Assembly: GCA_964651095.1 (NCBI GenBank)
Contig: CAZYWO010000039.1
Span: 1-15,459 of the forward strand
Direction of reading: 5' to 3'
DNA from: SUG1106 sp964651095
GTDB taxonomy: Bacteria > Bacillota > Clostridia > Peptostreptococcales > Anaerovoracaceae
Length of the DNA stretch: 15,459 nt
This document shows, piece after piece, positions 1-6,170 of this stretch. The position numbers were made by a program, and so were the translations under genes. Positions within the stretch are counted from its first letter, which is position 1; the number at the start of each line of letters is the position of its first letter. Under the pieces are notes generated by a model. The model was given only the letters and a program-made list of their open reading frames with translations, made no database searches and was not told where the DNA came from.

Positions 1-1169
1 TATTAAAATATCAGGTTCTTGACATGACTAATGAAGCATTACTATGCAAGGGTTTAGTAGAAAGAATCGGTATGGACGGTTCTGTAATCGGACATGAAAA
101 AATCGGACAGGAAAAAATTAAGACAGAAGTTCCTATGAAAGACCATAAGGATGCAATTCAGCAGGTTTTGGCAGCCGTACAGGATCCTGAACACGGCGTT
201 GTTAAATCAATGGATGAAATAGGAGCAGTTGGACACAGAGTGGTTCATGCAGGCGAAAAATACGCTTCATCAGTTTTAATTACTGAAGACGTAATTAAAG
301 CCTTAGAAGAGTGTGTAGCGCTTGCGCCTCTTCACAACCCACCAAACCTTTTAGGTATTGATGCATGCAAGCAGTTAATGCCTAATACACCGATGGTAGC
401 TGTCTTTGATACGGCTTTCCATCAGACGATGCCGCCTGAATCATATATTTATGCTATTCCTTATGAATATTATCAGAAGTATGGTATTAGAAGATATGGA
501 TTCCACGGAACTTCTCATAAATATGTTGCAGAAAGAGCAGCTAAAATGTTAAATACTAATATTGACGATTTAAAGCTCATCACTTGTCACTTAGGCAACG
601 GAGCATCTGTATCGGCTATTAAGAGAGGCAAGTGTATAGATACTTCAATGGGATTTACTCCGCTTGAAGGTCTTGTAATGGGTACCAGATCAGGAGATAT
701 TGACCCTGCTATTGTAACATTTATCAGAGAAAAAGAAAATTTACCTCAAGGCCAAGCAAATGAAATACTTAACAAGAAGTCAGGCGTACTGGGTATTTCG
801 GGAGTTTCCAGTGACTTTAGAGATTTAGAGGAAGCTGTTGCCGAAGGAAATGAAAGAGCAGCGCTTGCATTAAAAGTATTCGCTCATAAGGTTAGATTTT
901 ATATTGGCGCTTATATTGCTGAGATGAACGGCTGCGATGCTATCATTTTTACAGCAGGAGTAGGCGAAAACGATGTAACTATGCGCGAAATCATCTGTGA
1001 TAACCTTGGAAACCTTGGAATTAAGCTTGACCCGGTTAAGAACAAGGTAAGAGGTAAGGAAACCATCATTTCTGCAGATGATGCAAGAGTAAAACTTTTG
1101 TTAATCCCTACAAATGAAGAACTTATGATTGCAAGAGATACTTTCAATATCGTAACTGCTTTAAAATAA
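1..1169 (+). CDS. ackA: Acetate kinase, 5' end outside window
   Basis: Acetate kinase makes ATP and acetate from acetyl phosphate in the cytoplasm, the last step of the Pta-Ack fermentation route. The reading frame is open through the window edge: the codons before the first ATG (24) read LKYQVLD, which matches the family's N-terminal strand (SSSLKYQLID), so the gene is cut by the window and ATG 24 is not the start. About a dozen N-terminal residues are missing. Visible family motifs are VGHRVVHAG (substrate Arg), DTAFHQ (catalytic Asp), YGFHGTSH (active-site His), HLGNGAS, MGTRSGD (transition-state Arg), FTAGVGEN and a C-terminal TNEEL carrying the Mg-binding Glu. The rest of the chain is full length. 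No terminator is seen before rpmF, so read-through is possible. Confidence 0.97.
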   Translation, partial: LKYQVLDMTNEALLCKGLVERIGMDGSVIGHEKIGQEKIKTEVPMKDHKDAIQQVLAAVQDPEHGVVKSMDEIGAVGHRVVHAGEKYASSVLITEDVIKALEECVALAPLHNPPNLLGIDACKQLMPNTPMVAVFDTAFHQTMPPESYIYAIPYEYYQKYGIRRYGFHGTSHKYVAERAAKMLNTNIDDLKLITCHLGNGASVSAIKRGKCIDTSMGFTPLEGLVMGTRSGDIDPAIVTFIREKENLPQGQANEILNKKSGVLGISGVSSDFRDLEEAVAEGNERAALALKVFAHKVRFYIGAYIAEMNGCDAIIFTAGVGENDVTMREIICDNLGNLGIKLDPVKNKVRGKETIISADDARVKLLLIPTNEELMIARDTFNIVTALK

Positions 1170-1172
1170 TTG

Positions 1173-1202
1173 TTGACAAATCAAGGCATTTCAGTTTATA
1201 AT
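1173..1202 (+). promoter_or_regulatory. Consensus sigma-A promoter for rpmF
   Basis: TTGACA at 1173-1178 and TATAAT at 1197-1202, with an 18-bp spacer. Both hexamers are perfect. It begins a few bases after the ackA stop and lies 65 bp before the rpmF start, so rpmF can be transcribed independently of ackA. Confidence 0.8.
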
Positions 1203-1267
1203 CTAGAAGTTAACGATTATTATGAGATTGACATAAAGAACAAATACTCACAAGGAGGTGTTAAGAT

Positions 1268-1450
1268 ATGGCAGTACCTAAACGTAGAACATCAAAAGCT
1301 AAAAAGAACAGCAGAAAGTCAGCTAACATGAAGATGACAGCACCAGGATTATCAATTTGTCCACAGTGCCACGAACCAAAGCTTCCTCATAGAGTTTGTC
1401 CAAACTGCAACTACTATGATGGTAAGGAAGTAGTAGCTACTGAAGCTTAA
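1268..1450 (+). CDS. rpmF: 50S ribosomal protein L32
   Basis: L32 is a small basic protein of the large ribosomal subunit. The 60-residue length and the opening MAVPKRRTSKAKK are typical. It is the zinc-ribbon form, with Cys31/Cys34 and Cys44/Cys47 as two CxxC pairs. The start is fixed by a near-perfect AAGGAGGT at 1252-1259, 8 nt upstream. It has its own consensus promoter and a strong terminator, so it looks like a single-gene unit. In many Bacillota a DUF177 (YceD) gene lies directly before rpmF and plsX after it. Neither is here. Confidence 0.98.
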   Translation: MAVPKRRTSKAKKNSRKSANMKMTAPGLSICPQCHEPKLPHRVCPNCNYYDGKEVVATEA

Positions 1451-1469
1451 TTTAATCAATTGGCGATAG

Positions 1470-1498
1470 ACGGCGGGCCATCTGGCTTGCCGTTTTTT
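1470..1498 (+). terminator. Rho-independent terminator after rpmF
   Basis: The arms 1470-1480 and 1483-1493 can form an 11-bp GC-rich stem with two G-U pairs (the last A-U pair probably opens to give a 4-nt loop), followed by a T run at 1493-1498. It begins 19 bp after the rpmF stop. Confidence 0.88.
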
Positions 1499-1612
1499 GT
1501 CATATATTTTACTTTATATTTTGTCGTATAATTAACCATAAAAACAGATAATTATCCGCAAAGGCGTATAATTCTGCAAAAGACAGAAATAGAAATAGAA
1601 TGAGAGAAAATC

Positions 1613-2368
1613 ATGAAAATAATAGCACATATCTATACGGATTTTCCTGAAAAATTTGGGATTCCAAGGCAAAGCGGGCTTGTGGAAACAAAGAGCTATA
1701 TAGTTTTTGAACCTCCGTATAATAATCCTGACGCCGTAAGAGGGCTGGAGGAATTTTCTCATATCTGGCTTATATGGCAGTTCTCTAAAAGCATACGCGA
1801 AAACTGGTCCCCTACAGTACGACCTTCCAGACTTGGGGGAAACACCAGAGTAGGAGTTTTTGCTTCACGTTCACCTTTTAGACCTAATCCGCTGGGGCTA
1901 TCATGTGTGGAACTGGAAAAGATTGAATTTAATGAAAAGATGGGAACTGTTCTTCATGTGAAAGGCGCTGATATTTTAAACGGAACTCCCATTTACGATA
2001 TTAAACCTTATTTGTCTTATGCCGACTCTAAGCCTCAAGCCATAGGCGGATTTGCCCATAGAGTAGAGGACCATGGAGCGGAAGTTTTATTTGAACGTGG
2101 AGCGTGCGACAATATTGCTCCGGAAGATATAAAGATCATCGCTAAACTCCTGGCACAAGATCCCAGACCTCATTACCAAAGCACAGAGAATGAGGAAAAG
2201 CTCAAGGATGGGCAGGAAAATGACCAGAGAAAATTGCAGAAAAAAGAAAGAGTATATGGCATGGCATATAAAGAATATGAGGTAAAGTTTACGGGTCATG
2301 ATAAAAAGATTATAGTGAAAAAAATATATAAAAATAATAGGGCAGCTAGTAAGATAAATGTAAAATAA
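1613..2368 (+). CDS. trmO: tRNA (N6-threonylcarbamoyladenosine-N6)-methyltransferase TrmO
   Basis: TrmO (TsaA/YaeB family) uses S-adenosylmethionine to methylate t6A37 of ACY-decoding tRNA to m6t6A37. The N-terminal beta-barrel domain is clear: the LEEFSHIWLIW segment, the hallmark RPNPLG at residues 90-95 and DIKPYLSYADS at 129-139. The C-terminal family signature DPRPHYQ lies at 183-189 and the closing YGMAYKEYEVKF starts near 215. Between these two blocks is a lysine/glutamate-rich stretch (about 190-211) that looks like an insertion relative to the E. coli protein as I recall it. The total of 251 residues is slightly long for the family. The ribosome site is weak (GAGAG near 1602). The gene is followed closely by the macro-domain gene and probably co-transcribed with it. 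Confidence 0.9.
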   Translation: MKIIAHIYTDFPEKFGIPRQSGLVETKSYIVFEPPYNNPDAVRGLEEFSHIWLIWQFSKSIRENWSPTVRPSRLGGNTRVGVFASRSPFRPNPLGLSCVELEKIEFNEKMGTVLHVKGADILNGTPIYDIKPYLSYADSKPQAIGGFAHRVEDHGAEVLFERGACDNIAPEDIKIIAKLLAQDPRPHYQSTENEEKLKDGQENDQRKLQKKERVYGMAYKEYEVKFTGHDKKIIVKKIYKNNRAASKINVK

Positions 2369-2382
2369 ATAAATAAATAAAT
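2363..2382 (+). repeat. (AAAT)5 tetranucleotide tract
   Basis: Five perfect AAAT units span the trmO stop codon (2366-2368) and run up to the ribosome site of the macro-domain gene. It is a short simple repeat in the gap between two genes. Confidence 0.9.
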
Positions 2383-2404
2383 GAAAGGAGCGGAGCAGGA
2401 ATCC

Positions 2405-2905
2405 ATGAGCGAAATATCATATATAAAAGAAGATATAACTAAACTTAATGTAGATGCGATAGTAAATGCCGCAAATAAAAGTCTGCTTGGAGGCGGTGGA
2501 GTAGATGGAGCAATCCATAGAGCCGCCGGAGGCGAACTTCTTAACGAATGTAAAACTCTAAATGGATGTGAAACGGGAGATGCAAAAATAACTAAGGGAT
2601 ATAATCTTCCTGCAAAGTATGTAATTCACACAGTTGGGCCTGTATATTCCGGCAAAGAGTCCGACCCTGTAAATCTGACGAGCTGTTATGTCAACAGTCT
2701 AAATCTAGCTAAGGAAAACAGACTGCATAGCGTTGCATTTCCGGCGATTTCCTGTGGAGTATATAGGTATCCTTGGGAAGATGCAGTAAAGATTGCCGTA
2801 CAGACTGCCAAGAAATGGATAGAGCAAAACCCGGACTACGATATAAATATAATTTTTTGCTGCTTCAGCGATAAAATGTACGATTTGTACAAGCAGTATT
2901 GTTGA
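2405..2905 (+). CDS. Macro domain protein, probable O-acetyl-ADP-ribose deacetylase
   Basis: A single macro domain (166 aa) of the MacroD/YmdB type, which binds ADP-ribose and removes O-acetyl or mono-ADP-ribosyl groups. Visible motifs are VDAIVNAANKSLLGGGGVDGAI (residues 16-37), with the Asn (21/24) and Asp34 used by this class, GDAKITKGYNLPAKYVIHTVGP (from 58), and the phosphate-binding loop AISCGVYRYP (114-123). An in-frame ATG at 2381 would add eight residues, but it overlaps the purine-rich ribosome site (AAGGAGCGGAG, 2385-2395) and has only AAAT repeats before it, so ATG 2405 is preferred. It sits 36 bp after trmO. The substrate in this organism is not evident. Confidence 0.9.
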   Translation: MSEISYIKEDITKLNVDAIVNAANKSLLGGGGVDGAIHRAAGGELLNECKTLNGCETGDAKITKGYNLPAKYVIHTVGPVYSGKESDPVNLTSCYVNSLNLAKENRLHSVAFPAISCGVYRYPWEDAVKIAVQTAKKWIEQNPDYDINIIFCCFSDKMYDLYKQYC

Positions 2906-2945
2906 TTTGAGAAAAATTTACTGTATCAATAAGCGTTCGTCTGCT

Positions 2946-2997
2946 AAAAGCAAAATTGTCAACAATTTTATATTATGTTGACAAATTTGCTTTTTTT
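2946..2997. terminator. Bidirectional terminator between the macro-domain gene and dapA
   Basis: Arms 2946-2964 and 2976-2994 are complementary at 18 of 19 positions, with an 11-nt loop, followed on the plus strand by a T run (2991-2997). On the minus strand the stem ends in four Ts, so it can also serve dapA, though more weakly and about 75 bp past its stop. It lies between two convergent genes. Confidence 0.88.
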
Positions 2998-3071
2998 ATT
3001 TTTGTCAATTTCTCCAACTAATCTTCCATGCGTACAAAGCCATGCCTATTCCCCTAGCAAGAACCTGCTTT

Positions 3072-3950
3072 TTAAATTAGTCCGTAATCGCGAAGTTCTT
3101 CATATAGGAGATACTGGGTCTTGTTAGTTGGGGGACAGAGCGGCAGTCTGTATTCAAGCTGACACATACCCATAAGATACAATGCTGCTTTGATAGGAAT
3201 AGGATTTACCTCATAAAAGACAGCGTCGATAAGAGGTTTCATCACAACCTGCTCAGAACCTGCCCACGATACTTCACCCTCAAGCCAACTGTGAATCATG
3301 CGGCTGTAACGAGAAGGGATAATATTTGAAACCGTTGAAATACAGCCCATCCCTCCAAGAGCCATAATAGGAATGGTTTGATCGTCGTTGCCCGAATATA
3401 TGTTGAAATTATCATTTATATGCATAGCAAGCTGACATACCTGAGAAATATTGCCGGAAGCCTCTTTAATACCTATAATATTTGGATGCTCCTTGAGAAT
3501 TTTTACTGATTCAGAGCCCATATTTACACCTGTTCTCGATGGAACAGAATACATTATAATAGGAGAATCTACTGAATCAGCGATTTTCTCAAAATGGGAA
3601 ATAAGACCAGCTTCTGTACATTTGTTGTAGTACGGAGTGATGATGAGAAGACCGTCTGCACCGGTAGCTTCAGCCTCCTTGGACAGTTCCAGAGCAGTTT
3701 CAGTGCAGTTGCCTCCGGTTCCTGCGATTACGGGAACTCTGCCGTTTGTCAGGTCGACTACAAACTTGATAAGCTCGATTTTTTCTTTAGAGGAAAGGGT
3801 AGAAGCTTCACCTGTGGTTCCGCACACTACAAGGGCGTCGATGCCTTGTGCAATCTGCCATTCGACGAGTTTCCCCATAGAAACATAATCTATTTTACCG
3901 TCTTTGAACGGTGTAATTAAAGCGGTTGCGGCACCTTTAAAAAGTGTCAA
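3072..3950 (-). CDS. dapA: 4-hydroxy-tetrahydrodipicolinate synthase
   Basis: DapA condenses pyruvate with aspartate semialdehyde, the committed step of diaminopimelate and lysine synthesis. It is a class I aldolase-type TIM barrel. Residues, numbered from the TTG start, are GTTGE (Thr45/Thr46), TPYYNK (Tyr107/108), YSVPSRTG (Tyr134, Arg139) and the Schiff-base Lys162 in IGIKEASGN. I chose TTG at 3950 because an AAAGGTGGTGG site precedes it by 6 nt and it gives the usual MTLFKGAATALITPF start and 292 residues. The ATG at 3980 (302 aa) has no ribosome site and would add ten unusual residues. It is divergent from asd, which makes its substrate. No lysine riboswitch or T-box is visible upstream. 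Confidence 0.95.
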   Translation of the reverse strand: MTLFKGAATALITPFKDGKIDYVSMGKLVEWQIAQGIDALVVCGTTGEASTLSSKEKIELIKFVVDLTNGRVPVIAGTGGNCTETALELSKEAEATGADGLLIITPYYNKCTEAGLISHFEKIADSVDSPIIMYSVPSRTGVNMGSESVKILKEHPNIIGIKEASGNISQVCQLAMHINDNFNIYSGNDDQTIPIMALGGMGCISTVSNIIPSRYSRMIHSWLEGEVSWAGSEQVVMKPLIDAVFYEVNPIPIKAALYLMGMCQLEYRLPLCPPTNKTQYLLYEELRDYGLI

Positions 3951-3990
3951 AAAATCCACCACCTTTCTTAATTTGATCATATAATAAATA

Positions 3991-4056
3991 GTGTTAAAAT
4001 ATTATATTCAAACCGATGGATTTTGTTGAAAAGCCGCTGGAAAAGTGTTAAAATAT
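3991..4056 (+). repeat. Direct repeat GTGTTAAAATAT in the dapA-asd divergent region
   Basis: The 12-mer GTGTTAAAATAT occurs at 3991-4002 and again at 4045-4056, 54 bp apart. Each copy contains an extended -10-like TGTTAAAAT. The second copy is part of a good promoter for asd. The first has only a weak TTGATC (3973-3978) upstream, so it may be a second start site or a binding-site pair. Confidence 0.6.
4026..4054 (+). promoter_or_regulatory. Probable sigma-A promoter of asd
   Basis: TTGAAA at 4026-4031, a 17-bp spacer and TAAAAT at 4049-4054 preceded by a TG (4046-4047), an extended -10. It lies about 50 bp before the asd start and would drive the run asd-uppP-ftsK-rimO-pgsA-cinA. Confidence 0.6.
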
Positions 4057-4105
4057 ACTATTAAAGTGCGCTTATAATTTATTGACATAAAGAGAGGTAT
4101 TTGAC

Positions 4106-5191
4106 ATGAATGAAAAATTAAAAGTCGGAATTCTTGGAGGAACCGGAATGGTAGGACAGCGTTTTATCGCTTTGCTTGAAAACCATCCATGGTTTGAAGT
4201 AACCACCATAGCCGCAAGCCCAAGAAGTGCAGGACAGACTTACGAGGAAGCCGTTAAGGGCAGATGGAAGATGGATACGCCAATTCCTCAGGCCGTTAAA
4301 AATATTAAAATTATGAATGTTAATGAGGTGGAAAAGGTTGCAGCCACCGTTGATTTTGTTTTCAGTGCGGTTGATATGACTAAAGAAGAAATAAAAGCAA
4401 TTGAAGAAGAATATGCTAAGACGGAGACGCCTGTAGTTTCTAACAACAGCGCCCATAGATGGACTCCGGATGTTCCTATGGTAATACCGGAAATTAATCC
4501 GCAGCATTTTGAAGTGATAGAGCATCAAAAAAAGAGACTTAACACTAAACGTGGATTTATCGCTGTTAAGCCTAACTGTTCGATTCAAAGCTATGTGCCT
4601 GCGTTAAACGCATGGAAAGAATTTGAACCTTATGAATGTGTAATTACCACCTATCAGGCGATTTCCGGCGCAGGAAAAGATTTTAACGCATGGCCTGAAA
4701 TGGTTGAAAACATCATTCCGTATATAGGCGGTGAGGAAGAAAAGAGCGAGCAGGAACCTCTTAGAATTTGGGGAAGACTTGAAGGCGGAGAAATCGTTAA
4801 AGCTGAGGAACCTAAAATAACGTGTCAATGTCTCAGAGTACCTGTTTTAAACGGTCATACGGCGGCAGCTTTTGTGAAATTCAGAAAGAAACCTACTAAA
4901 CAGCAACTTATTGAGAAACTGGAAAGCTATAAGGGATTCCCTCAGGAAGCCAACCTTCCTATGGCGCCTGAACAGTTTATCAAATATTTTGAAGAAGATG
5001 ACAGACCGCAGGTAAAAGCCGATGTAGATAGAGATAAGGGAATGGGAATTTCCATCGGCAGAATCAGAGAAGATAGTATTTACGATTATAAATTTGTGGG
5101 ACTTTCACACAATACAATAAGAGGCGCTGCGGGAGGCGCTATACTCTGCGCTGAAACTCTTAAAGCGAAAGGGTATATCGGTAAAAAATAA
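4106..5191 (+). CDS. asd: Aspartate-semialdehyde dehydrogenase
   Basis: Asd reduces aspartyl phosphate to aspartate semialdehyde with NADPH, feeding DapA (divergent neighbour) and the threonine/methionine branch. The N-terminal Rossmann motif GGTGMVGQRF (residues 11-20) binds NADPH. SNNSAHRW (112-119), catalytic Cys158 in KPNCSIQ, SGAGK (187-191) and the general-base His251 in RVPVLNGHTA are all present. The 361-residue length and the motifs fit the archaeal/fungal-type branch of the family rather than the E. coli type. The start is supported by GAGAGGT at 4092-4098, 7 nt upstream. No terminator stands between it and uppP (71-bp gap). Confidence 0.95.
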   Translation: MNEKLKVGILGGTGMVGQRFIALLENHPWFEVTTIAASPRSAGQTYEEAVKGRWKMDTPIPQAVKNIKIMNVNEVEKVAATVDFVFSAVDMTKEEIKAIEEEYAKTETPVVSNNSAHRWTPDVPMVIPEINPQHFEVIEHQKKRLNTKRGFIAVKPNCSIQSYVPALNAWKEFEPYECVITTYQAISGAGKDFNAWPEMVENIIPYIGGEEEKSEQEPLRIWGRLEGGEIVKAEEPKITCQCLRVPVLNGHTAAAFVKFRKKPTKQQLIEKLESYKGFPQEANLPMAPEQFIKYFEEDDRPQVKADVDRDKGMGISIGRIREDSIYDYKFVGLSHNTIRGAAGGAILCAETLKAKGYIGKK

Positions 5192-5262
5192 AATTTGGTA
5201 AGGAGTGTATCGTATTTTCAATACATTCAATTTATTTCCATTATAAAAATTTGGAGGAAAAT

Positions 5263-6096
5263 ATGACATATTTTGAGGCGGTTATTTTGGGTTTGGTGCA
5301 GGGACTCGCTGAGTTTCTGCCAATAAGCAGTTCCGGTCATCTGGCGCTGCTTGAACAGTTTTTTGAGATAAGCGAAGAAAAGGTGCTGCTTTTCGCTGTT
5401 TTGCTTCATGTAGGCACGCTGATTTCAGTATTTATAGTATATTGGAAAGATATTTGGGAGCTGCTTGTTGAACTTTGTCTCACTGTCAGGGATTTAGTTA
5501 CGGGCAAGGGACTTAGGCTGAATGAAAGAACGGTAAGAAAGCTGGGAGTAATGATTATAGTTGCGACAATTCCTACAGCATTGATTGGAGTTTTATTTAA
5601 CGACTTTTTCGATTCTCTTTATACGTCGATTCTGCCTATAGGAATTGGGTTAATAATAACAGGTTTTATGTTAACATTCGCAGAGAAAATAGGTTCGGCC
5701 AATAGGGGCATCAAACAGATGAACTTCAGAAACGCTGTTTTTATCGGCGTTGTGCAGGGAATTGCAATATGTCCGGGGATTTCAAGATCAGGTTCAACTC
5801 TGTTCGGAAGCTTGATTTGCAATCTGGACAGAAAATTTGCAGTTAAGTTTGTTTTCCTTATTTCAATTCCATCTATTTTAGGTTCTGCAATTTTAGAAAC
5901 TCCTGCTGCTATTGAGGCTGGCTTTGATATGGAACAGTTTGGGCCTATTTTGGTCGGGATGATTATTGCGGCAGTATCGGGACTGATAGCGATTAAGACT
6001 ATGATAAAAATTGTTTCCGATAAGAAATTAAACTATTTTTCATACTACGTATGGCTTTTGGGATTAGCCGTAGTAATATATAGTTTTGTCCAATAA
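5263..6096 (+). CDS. uppP: Undecaprenyl-diphosphatase UppP (BacA)
   Basis: An integral membrane phosphatase that converts undecaprenyl diphosphate to the monophosphate lipid carrier used for peptidoglycan and other wall polymers. Overproduction of family members gives bacitracin resistance. The two family signatures are present: QGLAEFLPISSSGHL (Gln13, Glu17, His26) and PGISRSGST (171-179, with Arg175). The remainder is hydrophobic, with about eight likely membrane segments, and ends in a hydrophobic helix. Length is 277 aa, as usual. The in-frame TTG at 5251 lies inside the TTGGAGG ribosome site, so ATG 5263 (5 nt after GGAGG) is taken as the start. It probably belongs to the asd transcript. 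Confidence 0.95.
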   Translation: MTYFEAVILGLVQGLAEFLPISSSGHLALLEQFFEISEEKVLLFAVLLHVGTLISVFIVYWKDIWELLVELCLTVRDLVTGKGLRLNERTVRKLGVMIIVATIPTALIGVLFNDFFDSLYTSILPIGIGLIITGFMLTFAEKIGSANRGIKQMNFRNAVFIGVVQGIAICPGISRSGSTLFGSLICNLDRKFAVKFVFLISIPSILGSAILETPAAIEAGFDMEQFGPILVGMIIAAVSGLIAIKTMIKIVSDKKLNYFSYYVWLLGLAVVIYSFVQ

Positions 6097-6170
6097 ACCT
6101 CCAAAAAGAGACTGAACAGAACTCCACGGATAAATTGGGATAAAACCACTAAGAATTAGGAGAGATAAAA

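Noticed and set aside
1525..1573. Two CGTATAATT sequences before trmO as -10 elements
   Set aside because: TATAAT occurs at 1527-1532 and 1567-1572, but neither has a -35-like hexamer at 16-18 bp, so I did not call promoters, although trmO must be transcribed from somewhere here.
1925..1960. GAACTGTTC in trmO as a LexA box
   Set aside because: The half-sites are separated by one base instead of four, and it is inside a coding region.
3594..3920. Plus-strand ORFs of about 83-108 codons across dapA
   Set aside because: They lie wholly inside dapA on the other strand, lack ribosome sites and resemble no protein; dapA itself has all catalytic motifs.
3951..4105. Lysine riboswitch or T-box for dapA/asd
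   Set aside because: The divergent region is only about 155 bp, AT-rich, and shows no T-box sequence, lysine-aptamer-like helices or leader terminator.
4118..4588. Minus-strand ORF of 156 codons across asd
   Set aside because: It is a shadow of asd with Asn/Phe/Ser-rich composition, no ribosome site and no recognisable domain.
5203..5228. Hairpin GAGTGTAT / ATACATTC between asd and uppP as a terminator
   Set aside because: The 8-bp AT-rich stem has a 10-nt loop and no T run after it, so it is too weak to call; read-through to uppP is more likely.
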